NCBI GenBank assembly: GCA_030686995.1
Contig: CM060692.1
Span: 126,991,796-127,055,795 of the forward strand
Length of the DNA: 64,000 nt
Source: Artemisia argyi
Taxonomy: Eukaryota; Streptophyta; Magnoliopsida; Asterales; Asteraceae
Reading direction: 5' to 3'
Under the pieces are notes generated by a model that was not told where the DNA came from, did not search any database, and was given only the letters and a program-made list of their open reading frames with translations. Both the position numbers and the translations under genes were made by a program. This document shows positions 21,918 to 33,381 of this stretch, piece after piece. Each line of letters begins with the position of its first letter. Positions within the stretch are counted from its first letter, which is position 1.

Positions 21918-22467
21918 GGTTGTTGCGTGTTTTACAAAATCGTTTTAAGTTTAGTGGTTTTCAAAACCCTCCCTGTAAAAAGTTTTTAAAAACATAATCA
22001 TATCAAAAAAACGTTCATTAACACTTCTCCTGAAGTGTTGAAAACACCAAAAAAATTAAAAACAATCAAAAACAAACTGTGAAGTTAAATTACTTCGTGT
22101 TCTTTAAGATTACAACCTGAAACAGTTGGTTTAAGGTAAGTTCTGACATTAAATTGCGAACTGAAGAGGGAACCTATTTACTTCCTCCCGCCAGCCTGCG
22201 AGTAATCTTAAAGGGACGATTTCGGTTAACGAATCAGTTCCAAAAAAATATTTCCCAAGTTTTCTGCACACACACCCATAAGCCTAAAGCAGTTTTTCAA
22301 AAATCAATTAATAAACCCATAATAAGTTCCCAAACTTAAGATAAAAACTTGCCTTTGTATCCCTGTGAGTAGTGTACCTTTTTCAAAGAAGCTGCTCACT
22401 TGTGATTATTGGTTTAAGTTCACTGTGGTTTTGCCTCGAACTTGTGTTGAAAAATTGTTTTTAGTGC

Positions 22468-23922
22468 ATGCGCACTCGGTCTCAAGCAAAGAATAAAAAA
22501 CAGAAAGACGTACCCGAGCTACGTTCTAATACAGAAACCGAAATGGCCGCTGGGCTACCACCACCACTATTACCACCCCCTGACCCTCCTAGGGATGAGC
22601 CAGCTCCCGATCTCCGAACGATGGAGGAGCTGTGCCAACCTACCATGCAAGGGCGGGGTGGGCCTATTGCACCACTCACTATTGGGGCTGCGGACTTTGG
22701 CCTCAAGCATCACATGATCCAACAAGTCCAGAATTCGTGTCAATTTCATGGATTACCGGGTGACGATGCCAACAAGCATCTTGACAAATATCTTACGGTC
22801 ACCCAAAGCATGAAACAGCATGGTGTCACCGATGATGCCCTTCGGCTGTACCTGTTCCCCTATTCTCTCACTCATCATGCCACTGCATGGTTTGACCGAC
22901 TTCCAAAGAATTCTATTCGAACCTTTGATGAAATGGTAACCAAGTTTTTAGCAAAATATTTTCCACCATCCATGGTTACCAAGTTACGAAATGATATCAG
23001 CAACTTCCGGCAACGTCCCGATGAGTCTCTTTTTGAGGCTTGGGAGCGTTATAAGCTAGCCATTGATCGGTGCCCTAACCACAATATGTTACAAGTTACC
23101 ATCATAGATACCTTCTATAATGGTCTGACATTGAGACACCGAGACATTCTCAATGCTGCTGCTGGTGGGACCTTTATGAAAAGGCGTCCCGAGGAGTGCT
23201 ATGACTTAATCGAGAACATGACTGCCCATCATAACTTTTGGGATTCCTCTGCGGAGAGGGATGCGTCATGTAATTCCGTTACTCCCTCATCATCATCTCC
23301 AGAAATAATCGCTCTCACCAAAAAGATGGATGATATTTCTACGGCTGTGTTGAGAATGAACCAAACGATGCAACATCAGGTTCAAAATCAACAAGTAAAA
23401 GCCGTGGCCCGAAGTTGTGAAACTTGTGGGGGCCCACATCTGTATTCCGAGTGTCCAGCTACTGCTGAATTTCCTCAAGAGAACGTTTATGCTGCTAACG
23501 GTTCCTACAACACGGGGGGTAATTCTTACCAACCGCAAGGGGACCGTAATCTCTTAAGCTATCGTTCCAACAATTTTCTCGGACCTCCCGGTTTTAACCA
23601 AAATCAAAACCGTAACGCGAATCAGAATTTTAACCAAGGTCAAAACTCAAATTTCCAAAACCCGAACCAAAATCAAGGCCAGTTTAATCAAAACAATTTT
23701 CAAATGGCAATCAAAACCAAGGTTTTCAAGGAAATTTTCAAAGAAACCAGAATCAAGGGAATTACAATTAGGGTAATTTCAATCAGAGAAACAATTTTCA
23801 GGGTAACAACAATCAAAATCAAGGGAATTTTCAAAACAACCGTGTTCAAAATCCCCCTGTTCAAAATCAAAACGTTGTTCCACCCTCTTCTTCCTCCGAT
23901 GCTGAGATTAAACAATTCATGA
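22468..23922 (+). CDS. Athila gag (capsid/nucleocapsid), frameshifted near its end
   Basis: The ATG at 22468 opens a 484-codon frame whose product coats the element RNA. A basic, proline-rich N-terminus is followed by the retrotransposon gag core (about residues 85-255, with HHATAWFDRLP and KLRNDISNFRQR). A zinc knuckle CX2CX3HX4C follows at C317, C320, H324, C329, then an Asn/Gln-rich repeat tail. From about 23700 the translation loses the Asn/Gln character, which continues in another frame, so a 1-base indel has occurred there. A TAG at 23769-23771 also interrupts that second frame. Normally gag would read on into the protease region at 23919. About 550 bases between the primer site and the ATG are untranslated leader. 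Confidence 0.88.
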   Translation: MRTRSQAKNKKQKDVPELRSNTETEMAAGLPPPLLPPPDPPRDEPAPDLRTMEELCQPTMQGRGGPIAPLTIGAADFGLKHHMIQQVQNSCQFHGLPGDDANKHLDKYLTVTQSMKQHGVTDDALRLYLFPYSLTHHATAWFDRLPKNSIRTFDEMVTKFLAKYFPPSMVTKLRNDISNFRQRPDESLFEAWERYKLAIDRCPNHNMLQVTIIDTFYNGLTLRHRDILNAAAGGTFMKRRPEECYDLIENMTAHHNFWDSSAERDASCNSVTPSSSSPEIIALTKKMDDISTAVLRMNQTMQHQVQNQQVKAVARSCETCGGPHLYSECPATAEFPQENVYAANGSYNTGGNSYQPQGDRNLLSYRSNNFLGPPGFNQNQNRNANQNFNQGQNSNFQNPNQNQGQFNQNNFQMAIKTKVFKEIFKETRIKGITIRVISIRETIFRVTTIKIKGIFKTTVFKIPLFKIKTLFHPLLPPMLRLNNS

Positions 23923-25625
23923 AAGCACAAGAGGAAACGAATCGGTTATTGATCAAGACGATCTCTGATCTTCAGAAGTCTTTAAATGATCGACCCTCGG
24001 GCTCGGGTACACTACCAAGCAACACGATCGCTAACCCGAGGGGCGATGTCAAAGCGATCACTACCCGCAGTGGGGTATCATACAATGGACCCTCGATTCC
24101 TTCTACCTCTTCTTCTCCTCCTAAGGTAGCGGAACGTGAACCTGAGGTTACTACGGACACGGTACTTCCTACTAATAACGGAGGTATCAACAACGTCCAC
24201 CCTCAAGTTGTCCCGGTCCCGGCTCGTAAGCCGAAAGTTGTATTTGATCCTCCTATGAGTTCTGATGAAATTCCAAAGAATGATCCTAAGCCTTCAATTC
24301 CATATCCTTCACGTGTGAATGATCAAAAGAACCGCGAAAGAGCTAATCATCAGATGGAAAAATTTTATCAAATTTTCCAAGAATTACACTTCGATATTAG
24401 CTTCGCGGACGCTCTTCTTCTCATGCCTAAGTTTGCTTCGACAATCAAAAATCTGATAAGCAACAAAGAAAAACTCTGTGAGATGGCAAAAACTTCTCTT
24501 AATGAGCATTGCTCAGCAGTGCTCTTGAAAAAGCTTCTCGAAAAGCTTGGAGATCCCGGGAAATTTCTCATTCCTTGTATTTTCCCGGGGATGGTTGAGT
24601 GCTTTGCCTTGGCCGATCTTGGCGCAAGCATTAACCTGATGCCTTACACAGTCTGGAAAAGACTTTCTCTACCTACTCTCACTCCGACCTGCATGACACT
24701 CGAGCTTGCAGACCGTACTATATCCCGTCCTCTCGGCATTGCCGAAGATATCTTTGTGAAAGTAGGAAAGTCCCACTTTCCGGCAGATTTCGTGATTGTT
24801 GATTTCGATGCTGACCCACGAGTTCCTCTCATTCTCGGAAGGGGATTCTTAAGAACGGGTCGTGCTTTAATCGATGTATTCGAAGAAGAAATCACTCTAC
24901 GTGTTGGTGGCGAAGCCATCACATTCAATCTTGATCAGACCTCAAGATACTCCTCCAACTATGACGCTGAAACGGTTAACCGAATTGATGTCATCGATGT
25001 TGCGTCTGAGGAGTATTCTCAAGAGGTCCTTGGTTTCTCATCCAGTGGTAGTCTTTCTACTGACCCTATCATTTCCGACTCTTCCCCTTCCCTCACTCCG
25101 TTTGAGGGAAGTGACTTCCTCTTGGAAGAGCTCGAGGCTTTTCTTGCTCAAGATAGCTCAATTCCCGATGGAGTTGATGAAAACTATCTTGACCCGGAGG
25201 GGGACATTCTTCTCCTTGAAAGATTGTTAAATGACGATCCTTCACCCTCTCCGTCTCCACAAATACTTCATAAAGCGGAAGTCAAAAATGTTGAAATAAC
25301 TGAAGACTTTCCCGAGGTTGAGCTCAAGGACTTGCCTCCTCATCTAGAATATGCATTTCTGGAGGGTGATAATAAATTACCCGTCATTATTGCCAAAGAC
25401 TTAAAAGATGAGGAAAAGGCTGCACTCCTAAACGTTCTTAAGTCAAACAAGCAAGCAATTGCTTGGAAACTCTCCGACATTAAGGGCATAAGCCCGAACT
25501 TTTGTACTCATAAAATCTTAATGGAGGATGACTTTAAACCGGCTGTGCAACATCAGCGAAGGGTAAATCCCAAAATCCACGAAGTTATCAAACAAGAAGT
25601 TCTTAAACTTCTTGATGCGGATTGA
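23919..25625 (+). CDS. Athila protease region of the polyprotein
   Basis: This open frame of 568 codons continues the gag-pol reading frame; its first Met is internal to the polyprotein, not a true start. The aspartic protease lies at about residues 210-330 with the active-site phrase ADLGAS (Asp233) and the C-terminal [14 protein letters not shown] (about residue 290). The conserved LSDIKGISP before RT is near the end. The frame stops at 25625, where the RT domain goes on in another frame; the cause is a 1-base deletion at about 25619-25621. The processing role is known for the family; this copy cannot make a continuous polyprotein. Confidence 0.88.
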   Translation: MKAQEETNRLLIKTISDLQKSLNDRPSGSGTLPSNTIANPRGDVKAITTRSGVSYNGPSIPSTSSSPPKVAEREPEVTTDTVLPTNNGGINNVHPQVVPVPARKPKVVFDPPMSSDEIPKNDPKPSIPYPSRVNDQKNRERANHQMEKFYQIFQELHFDISFADALLLMPKFASTIKNLISNKEKLCEMAKTSLNEHCSAVLLKKLLEKLGDPGKFLIPCIFPGMVECFALADLGASINLMPYTVWKRLSLPTLTPTCMTLELADRTISRPLGIAEDIFVKVGKSHFPADFVIVDFDADPRVPLILGRGFLRTGRALIDVFEEEITLRVGGEAITFNLDQTSRYSSNYDAETVNRIDVIDVASEEYSQEVLGFSSSGSLSTDPIISDSSPSLTPFEGSDFLLEELEAFLAQDSSIPDGVDENYLDPEGDILLLERLLNDDPSPSPSPQILHKAEVKNVEITEDFPEVELKDLPPHLEYAFLEGDNKLPVIIAKDLKDEEKAALLNVLKSNKQAIAWKLSDIKGISPNFCTHKILMEDDFKPAVQHQRRVNPKIHEVIKQEVLKLLDAD

Positions 25626-26827
25626 TTTACCCTATATCTGACAGTCCTTGGGTTAGCCCAATTCATTGTGTTCCAAAAAAGGGTGGCATTACCGTTGTCA
25701 CCAACGAGGTTAACGAGTTGATTCCAACTCGTTTGGTCACGGGTTGGCGAGTTTGTATTGACTATCGAAAGTTGAATGAAGTCACCCGTAAAGACCACTT
25801 TCCTCTCCCTTTTATGGACCAAATGCTCGAAAGACTTGCGGGGAATGAATACTACTGCTTCCTCGATGGCTTCTCGGGTTACTTCCAAATCCCCATTGAT
25901 CCCCAGGATCAAGAGAAGACTACCTTCACATGCCCCTATGGAACTTTTGCTTACAGACGTATGCCTTTCGGCTTATGTAATGCACCAGGCACGTTCCAGA
26001 GGTGCATGATGTCTATTTTTTCCGACATGATCGGGAAAACTATGGAGGTATTCATGGATGACTTTTCAGTCATCGGGGATTCATTTCAGACTTGCCTCTC
26101 CCACTTGGAACAGATGCTTAAACGTTGCAAAGAAACGAATCTAAGTCTCAACTGGGAGAAGAGCCACTTTATGGTCAAGGAGGGCATTGTCCTCGGCCAT
26201 AAAATTTCAAAAAATGGGATCGAGGTTGACAGAGCTAAAATTGATGTCATTGCCAAACTACCTCATCCCACCACCGTAAAAGGTGTTAGGAGCTTTTTGG
26301 GTCATGCCGGCTTCTACCGTAGGTTTATCCAAGATTTTTCTAAGATTGCTCGGCCTATGACCCATCTCCTCGAAAAGGATGCTCCTTTCATCTTCTCTCC
26401 TGAGTGCATCGAAGCTTTTGAAACATTAAAGAAAAAGCTTACCGAGGCACCGATTCTTGTTGCCCCCGATTGGGACCAACCTTTTGAGCTTATTTGCGAT
26501 GCCAGTGATTTTGCCATAGGTGCGGTCTTGGGGCAACGAAAAGCAAAATACTTTCAGCCCATACACTACGCAAGCAAAACTATGACTGAGGCTCAAGGTC
26601 ATTACACCACCACTGAAAAAGAACTCCTAGCTGTGGTATATGCCTTCGAGAAATTCCGGTCATACCTAATCTTGACTAAATGCGTAGTGTACACAGATCA
26701 CTCGGCTTTGAAATACCTATTTGCAAAACAAGATGCAAAGCCGAGGCTTCTCCGTTGGGTTCTCCTCCTTCAGGAATTTGATATCATTATCCGTGATAAA
26801 AAAAGGAGCCGAGAACCTTGCTGCTGA
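25622..26827 (+). CDS. Athila reverse transcriptase and RNase H
   Basis: This 401-codon frame has no ATG at its start because it continues the polyprotein across a frameshift. RT motifs run in order: [35 protein letters not shown] and the catalytic FMDD (residues 144-147). RNase H follows with Asp293 (CDASD), TEKELLAV and YTDHSAL. These enzymes copy the element RNA into DNA and remove the RNA strand. The frame ends prematurely at 26827 because of an extra base in the A run at about 26797-26804; the expected continuation is in the next frame. Confidence 0.92.
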   Translation: MIYPISDSPWVSPIHCVPKKGGITVVTNEVNELIPTRLVTGWRVCIDYRKLNEVTRKDHFPLPFMDQMLERLAGNEYYCFLDGFSGYFQIPIDPQDQEKTTFTCPYGTFAYRRMPFGLCNAPGTFQRCMMSIFSDMIGKTMEVFMDDFSVIGDSFQTCLSHLEQMLKRCKETNLSLNWEKSHFMVKEGIVLGHKISKNGIEVDRAKIDVIAKLPHPTTVKGVRSFLGHAGFYRRFIQDFSKIARPMTHLLEKDAPFIFSPECIEAFETLKKKLTEAPILVAPDWDQPFELICDASDFAIGAVLGQRKAKYFQPIHYASKTMTEAQGHYTTTEKELLAVVYAFEKFRSYLILTKCVVYTDHSALKYLFAKQDAKPRLLRWVLLLQEFDIIIRDKKRSREPCC

Positions 26828-28232
26828 TCATCTCTCACGATTAGAGAACCCTCATCAAGATGTGTCCGAGAAAAAGGAAATAAATGAAACATTTCCTCTC
26901 GAGACACTCAATGCGGTTGCTTTTCGTGGTGACTCTACTACCCCATGGTTTGCCGACTTTGCAAATTACCATGCGGGTAACTTCATAGTGAAGGGGTTAA
27001 CGTCCCAACAAAAGAAAAAATTCTTCAAAGACGTCAAACATTACTTCTGGGACGACCCCTTCCTCTTCAAAATCTGTGCCGATCAAGTCATCAGGCGATG
27101 TGTATACGGACAGGAAGCCACTCAAATTCTCAAGGCTTGCCATGCTGGACCCACCGGGGGCCACCATAGTCCTAACTACACCGCCAAAAAGGTGTTTGAT
27201 TCCGGTTTCTATTGGCCCACAATCTACAAGGATGCCCACGAATTAGTCAAAGCCTGTGATGCTTGTCAGCGTCACGGGAATATTTCACAAAAGAACGAAA
27301 TGCCGCAAAATGCTATTCAAGTTTGTGAAATCTTTGACGTCTGGGGCATTGACTTTATGGGGCCATTCCCATCTTCTCATGGAAACAAATACATACTCGT
27401 GACTGTTGACTACTTGTCAAAATGGGTTGAGGCTAAGGCCTTACCCACTAACGATGCCCGAGTAGTTGTGAAATTCTTGAAATCCCTCTTTGCTCGTTTT
27501 GGAACCCCACGTGCCATCATTAGTGATCGCGGTACTCACTTTTGCAATGATCAATTTGCAAAAGTCATGCTTAAGTACGGTGTTACTCATCGTCTTTCTA
27601 CCGCGTATCACCCCCAAACAAGTGGGCAAGTGGAGGTTTCCAACCGTGGTATTAAACGGATTCTTGAGAGGACAGTAGGTGAAAACCGTGCCTCCTGGTC
27701 GGATAAACTAGATGATGCACTCTGGGCCTTCCGTACAGCTTACAAAACACCCATCGGGTGCACTCCATACAAGCTTGTATACGGGAAGGCGTGTCATTTA
27801 CCGATCGAGCTCGAGCACAAAGCCTACTGGGCCTTGAAACATGCTAACTACGACCTTCATAAAGCGGGTGATCACCGTAAGGTTCAAATCAATGAATTAA
27901 ATGAACTTCGTGATCAAGCCTACGAGAACTCTTTGATCTACAAAGAAAAGACAAAGAAGATTCACGACTCTAAGATTAAGAACCGCGTTTTCAACGTCGG
28001 TGACAGAGTCCTTCTTTTCAACTCAAGATTAAAGATCTTCTCGGGGAAATTAAAAACCCGATGGACTGGACCATTCACTATTGCTAAAGTATACCCATAC
28101 GGGACTGTTGAGTTATCTCAACCCGAAGGTCCCAACTTCAAAGTGAATGGTCACAGATTGAAACATTATTTTGGAGAGGACACACCACCCTTGGTTGTCC
28201 CGGATCTCCAAACTTTCCCCATGGACCAATGA
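26804..28232 (+). CDS. Athila integrase
   Basis: The open frame begins at 26721, but its first 28 or so codons overlap RNase H out of frame, so real coding starts at about 26804. Counting from 26721, the zinc-binding region has His141, His148/149, Cys179 and Cys182 (CDACQRHG). The catalytic triad is Asp211 (WGIDFMGP), Asp269 (IISDRGTHF) and Glu305 (SGQVEVSN), with 35 residues between the last two, as in active integrases. The C-terminal part contains [22 protein letters not shown] in two adjoining pieces and ends PMDQ without a chromodomain. It inserts the DNA copy into the host genome. No catalytic residue is missing, but the upstream frameshifts separate it from gag. Confidence 0.92.
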
Positions 28233-28418
28233 ATTCGGGGATCGAGTCAAGCTAGTGACTCGGTGAACAAAAATTAGCAGCATATATGGGTTTTCACCCG
28301 TATTTCTGACTTCTTTCTACTTTCTACCACCCTAGTGTGGGGGAGTGGCCATCCCCCACCGTTTCAAAAGTAAATATGTTTCAAAATTCAATAATCATGT
28401 TTTGTATGTATATTATAT

Positions 28419-28622
28419 CAACTCCCGGGCTGTCAGGGCAAATTTATTACAGTTAATCATTCACAAGTGATTAGCTAGCGTGGTAAACCTGACACAAGCC
28501 TGGGAGGTGTATGTTTATTATATTTTATCATTCAACTCCCAGGCTGTCAGGGCAAATTTATTACAGTTAATCATTCACAAGTGATTAGCTAGCGTGGTAA
28601 ACCTGACACAAGCCTGGGAGGT
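28419..28622. repeat. Two 90-bp direct repeats, each a hairpin
   Basis: Copies at 28419-28508 and 28533-28622 differ at one base seen by eye (CCCGGGC against CCCAGGC). Each begins CTCCC.GGCTGTCAG and ends CTGACACAAGCCTGGGAG, which pair to form a stem, with a smaller stem TAATCA/TGATTA inside. An A40 run follows at 28631-28670. Confidence 0.85.
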
Positions 28623-28629
28623 AGTGATT

Positions 28630-28674
<45 letters not shown>

Positions 28675-28773
28675 TATGTACAGATAAAATAAAGTGAAAA
28701 ATAGAAATTTCCACAGTTAGCATTGAATATTAGCTTTTCCCATTCAAAGATTCGGCATAATAGCCGGGACTTT

Positions 28774-28810
28774 GAATATTGAGGACAATATTCAGTTCTA
28801 GTGTGGGGGA
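28774..28810 (+). promoter_or_regulatory. Upstream hairpin/polypurine module of the Athila element
   Basis: GAATATTG (28774-28781), loop AGGA, CAATATTC (28786-28793), a 6-base spacer, then AGTGTGGGGGA. It repeats the architecture of the module at the 3' LTR about 560 bases downstream, with a different stem sequence. Another purine tract within a palindrome (TGGGGGA...TCCCCCA) is at 28338-28358. Confidence 0.7.
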
Positions 28811-28946
28811 TGGGAAAATTCTTACGAATTTTATCACAAAACTTTCCAAGTACCCCCATTTTAGGCCAAAATTTTTCAAAATTTTTCACTTTATTCCAAA
28901 ATTTTTGTGGTTATCAGTCCGCCAAAGTCTAAATGACAAAGGGATT

Positions 28947-29297
28947 GGCTAGTCCAGGAGCAAACGGCTCTTGATAAAGACATCTCAAACCCGTTGATGG
29001 CTGGCAGTTTGCCAAAAATTGCATGGTTCCTCAGCTCCCCCGCATCCTCATAAGCAAATGAGTTGGCTAGCCCACAAGATTATGGCTTGTGGTAAAGGCA
29101 GTGGAAAATCCATAATTGGTATTCAGCTCACCAAGATGTTGACTTAGTCCATCAAGATGCTGGCTAGTCCAGAAGCAAACGGCTTTTGGTAAAGACAAAT
29201 CAAATCCGTTGACAGCTGGTGGTTTGCTCAAAATCACACGGTTATCAGGTGTGCCACAGTTCTTACACCTGGCTACTCCAGAAGTGATGGCTTTTGG
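28947..29297 (+). repeat. Ordered array of four hairpins in the Athila 3' region
   Basis: The stem-loops are 28954-28974 (CCAGGAG/CTCTTGA), 29072-29092 (CCACAAG/CTTGTGG), 29169-29189 (CCAGAAG/CTTTTGG) and 29278-29297 (CCAGAAG/CTTTTGG). Loops are six or seven bases and flanks are GGCTA before and TAAAG after. Stems differ between copies while pairing, including G-T pairs, is kept. Confidence 0.75.
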
Positions 29298-29333
29298 TAA
29301 AGAGTTTCAAATCCATTAAGTTTTTCTCAAAAG

Positions 29334-29369
29334 ATTGCTAGGGACTAGCAATGTTTTAGTGTGGGGGAT
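29334..29369 (+). promoter_or_regulatory. Hairpin plus polypurine tract at the Athila 3' LTR
   Basis: ATTGCTAG (29334-29341), loop GGA, CTAGCAAT (29345-29352), a 5-base spacer, then AGTGTGGGGGAT ending one base before the LTR at 29370. The purine tract is in the position of the plus-strand primer. The LTR itself starts with another hairpin, so the tract is held between two stems. Confidence 0.8.
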
Positions 29370-32300
29370 TGATGAGTGTGTAAATACTCATCATTTTTAC
29401 CAATTCTGAACTGCCAAAACATCCAAAAATACTCAATAATGAATCAAAATAGTGAAAATATCCCAGGAAAGTGTTTTACATGTTTTAAATGCAAAAATAC
29501 CAAAAACAGATGAAAAACACATAAAGTTTGCATAATTGGCAGTTTCAGTCCCCCAACTTTCAAAAGTTGTCAAATCTAGTCCCTGGTCATTCTAAAAACT
29601 TGAAAAAGTCACCAAAGGCCCTTATAAATCAAAAAGTTACATGATTAGTCCTTTGGTGAAAAGTTTCACAAAATGTCAAGTTTAGTCCTTGAACTTTGAA
29701 AATTGTCAAAAATGGTCCCTGGGATATAAAAATCTTTGAGAAAAACAAATTTTATCCTTGCACTAATCTCTTATGACAGGTTTGGTCCCTGGGTAGAAAG
29801 TTTGGTGAAATTACAAGGCAGGTCCCTGAAGTTTGGTGAATTGGCAGATTTAGTCCCTGGGGTTTTAAAAAAGTGAAAACTTCAAAATAGAACCTCATAC
29901 TATTCATCATTGGCATATTACACCCTTTAAATCAAATTGGAAACATGCCAAAACCCAACCCCCAACTTTCCCGAAATTACAAAAATAGTCCTTGTGTTAT
30001 TATACCTAAACCGGATCCTAAACTAATAAATCCAATCCATGTGCTTAGCCTAGTCCAAGTTGGGCCCAAAAACCACCAGTCCACCACTTAAGCCCGACCC
30101 ACCCTTTTTATTAAATAAGACTCGGTCAAAACCGAGTCAACTCCTTCCCCTTTCCCTCTCAGACGTCCCCCACAACACCACCACTTGAACCAACCTCCCC
30201 TCTCCACCAATCACAAGCAATAACCCCCCACAATTAATGCTACCACCTCCCTATACCTACCCTTTCACACCACAATTAATACTGCCCCCCCCCCCCCCAT
30301 TGCGTGTATCAGAGATAATTGCAAAAGATGCTTTTCCCGCCAAAAATACGTGGAGCCTCATGAGTGGACCAAAAGTTATCAGAGGAGGTGGGAAATGATG
30401 GAAATGCATATGGGAACCCTAATGGATGCTTATAAATAGAAGAGAGTGCAAGAAGAAGAATATAGTTAGTTAATTTAATTTTAGTTCATGTCGTTTAATT
30501 GCAATTTTCAATTCTAGGGTACACCCAAGCTCTTAAGCAGTGGTAACCTTCTTTTTATTGTATTGTAACTTAATTTCAGTTATTAATTTCAAGCTTCCTT
30601 TATTATTTCATCTTATGCAATTTTAATTATATTTCAATATCTCATATTGTTCAATTGTTGTTTTAGTATTATGTACTGGACTCTTAGATACATATAAGCT
30701 CCTAAGTAGCTTATTGAAGCTATTAGTAATAACTTAAATCAGCTTAGTGATAAAAAAACTCAAAACACTCAAACTGGTCAACAAAAGTCAACACGACAAT
30801 TTTATAGAGTTCATTGCTGGAGCAAGGGGTGAAATGGAAGTCCTTGGTTTAGAATCCCATGGGGGATGCTAGGAAGAGTTTCTTGATTCTTGGTTCATGC
30901 TATTGGGAGGAAAGCAAATCTGTGAGCAATTCTCTTTTTGTTTCAAGTTTCATCCATAATGTTTATTTGCAGCTCAATATTGTTCATTTAGCTTTCTTTT
31001 AACTTAATTAGTAGTTCCTGATTGTTAGTTTTAGTTTTAATCAGTATCTTGTTAATTGGAAATCATAGTTACTTAAAGCTACTCAATTTGGCAGTCAAAA
31101 GAGTCTAAGTAGTGATCTTTGGTAATTGTGGTTGTAGTGTGTGTTTAAGTGTTCACTTGTACTTAAATCATCATAATAAGCTTTTGTGGATCAGATTTAT
31201 AAGCCCTAGTCACCATCTGCCTTGAAAATCACCAAACAGTCCATATTAAGGGGTGTTTGGATTAGTTTAGTTGACTAGGTTATTGTGAATCTCAGAAGGT
31301 GATCATACTTGAAATAGTTTTCCTTAGTTACAATTTGGTAATATAGAGCATAAATACTAGTTTTGTTTCACAAAAAAGTCAAATCCTCACAAAATTACCC
31401 TTCACAGTTAACTGTGAAGGTTTTGTGAGTCCAAATCATTTTCACTAGCCAAAGTAGTTGTTAATTTAGTATAAACAAGTTTAAATATAGCTTATTACTT
31501 AGTTTGTAATCTATAAAAGCCATTAGAAACTCAAATAAGTCAAAGTTCTAGTTTAATCAAAAAGTCAAAAACACCCATTCTCAGATTTTTGCAAAAACTC
31601 CAAGATTATTTATGATTTATGTGCTTTGATTGAGAAACTGAAAATTGTTGTAGTAATTCAATACCACTTCAACTTTTGAGTCCAACTTTGGTTTGATTTT
31701 TGCAAATTTTCTACAAGCTTGCACAAGCCCTCAAAGTGAGTTGCAGGGCAAGAAGTGTGCCCTGCTCACTCAGACCAGTCTATCACCACCACTTTGGTGG
31801 TGATTTGTGATCATCACAGTAGGCCCCAGACTCCCTAGTTAGCATTTTCCAACCCCCCTCCTACCAGGGATCAGGGATTGACCCCTTGTTTGACCTGGTA
31901 CTCAGTGGACCCCACAATAAGTTGCCACAAAGTTTGTCCCATGTCTGAGTTGTTTTAGAAGCTGCATAAGTGCTTATTTGGTTTTATATAGCTTATTTGT
32001 GTTCATTGCTTGTCATTTCTGGCTTAATAGAGTGTGTTGAACTTATTTGCACCTGATTTAACCATTGTGGACCCCACCCAAAGCCATTTGACCCAAATTG
32101 ACCAAACAGTCAACCAAAGTCAACTGTTTAAGACAAGGGGGTGTCACAGCTTATTTATAAGCTAATTTTCAAAGTGTTTTCATAAAAGTTTGTCATTTTA
32201 AGATATTAAGTAGTTCTGAAAAAGAAAAATCCAAAAAAATCAAAGTTAAAGTAAGTGATAGTTTCTATTTAATCTAAGTTAATTTTAATTTTCATTTTTA

Positions 32301-33381
32301 AATTTTAATTAAGTCTCTAGTGTTTTTATATTTTTATTAAATACCTTATATAGTAAAGTAATTTTGATAATTTTTTCAGGTTTTTATTTTGTCATTTAGT
32401 GTTAATTAGATTTAATTTTAATTTTCTTTTTTATTAATTAATATCAAATATTAAATAGCTTAATTAGTTTTTATAAGGTTAAATTTAGTTTTTATAATTT
32501 TCCTAGTTCTAATATAGTCTAATAAGTTTTTAGAAAATAAATTTTGAGATTCTACTGTTCATTTTCTAATTTTCTTATTTTATTTGTTTAAAATAGACTT
32601 AAGTTAATTAATAGGTAAATAATTAGTTGTTGAATCTTAAAACATAATTTTTAGAGTTTTTATAATTTTGTAGGATTCCAGTGATGGTTAAGTAATTTTA
32701 TAAATTTTATCTTAATTTTCTAAGTTAATTTAGTATTAATATAAATTAAAAGTAGTTTAATTAGTTTAATTAAGTTAAATAGTTTTTAATTAATAACAAA
32801 ACCACAAAAAGACAAAAATATTTATTTTTATTTTTTATACTTTCTTCAAGTTCTAATTTAGGTTTAGAAATTATTTTTGCAAATTTTTAGTTTAATTTGT
32901 AATAGTTATCATTTTTAGTTTATTTAAATTAGGTTTTAATTTAGATTTTAAATAGTTTAATTAATTAAATAATAGTTTAATATTATTTTAATCACTTTTA
33001 TAATTTCTTTTTCATTTTTAATTATAAGTTTTGAAAAGTGTCAAAAGCACCCCCTGTAGTTTGATAATTACCAAAAACCCACTTTTCCAGTCCGATACGT
33101 GATCTTAATTGTGAATTTGTGCATATATCTGGTATCTGATTATTGTGAATATTATATCTGTGTACCAATACCAAAATAACAGTAGCAAAATCAATTCCAT
33201 ATCATCTGGGCTACTGTCCTCAGTCCCACTCACTCATAAACGATTTCCAAAGCACCATTTCAATCTCGCTGGGACTTTAACGACCCGGGAAAACACTATA
33301 CTATCACCGGAGTATTGATTCTAGGCTGTCTTTGACTTGTTGACCTTGGTCAATAATAATCTGACGGTTCGGGACCAATCA
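29370..33381 (+). mobile_element. 3' LTR of the Athila element
   Basis: The 4012-bp LTR matches 17889-21894 almost base for base. Differences seen include a longer C run near 30285-30298, a longer A run near 30753 and about ten single substitutions. It ends ACCAATCA before the CTCTC duplication. Confidence 0.92.

Larger units (their letters stand above)
17889..33381 (+). mobile_element. Complete young Athila-type Ty3 retrotransposon
   Basis: A 15,493-bp element with LTRs at 17889-21894 and 29370-33381, a tRNA-Asp-type primer site, gag, protease, RT/RNase H, integrase and a polypurine tract. The 5-bp duplication CTCTC lies at 17884-17888 and 33382-33386. The two LTRs differ by about ten substitutions and a few homopolymer length changes by hand comparison, which means a recent insertion. 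The lineage follows from the primer site, the very long LTRs, the gag and Asp-Leu-Gly-Ala-Ser protease context and the absence of a chromodomain after integrase. Its coding region is nevertheless interrupted three times. Confidence 0.93.

Noticed and set aside
21895..22467. A 61-residue upstream frame in the Athila leader (22154-22339)
   Set aside because: Short, without recognisable domain; more likely untranslated leader, though an upstream ORF effect cannot be excluded.
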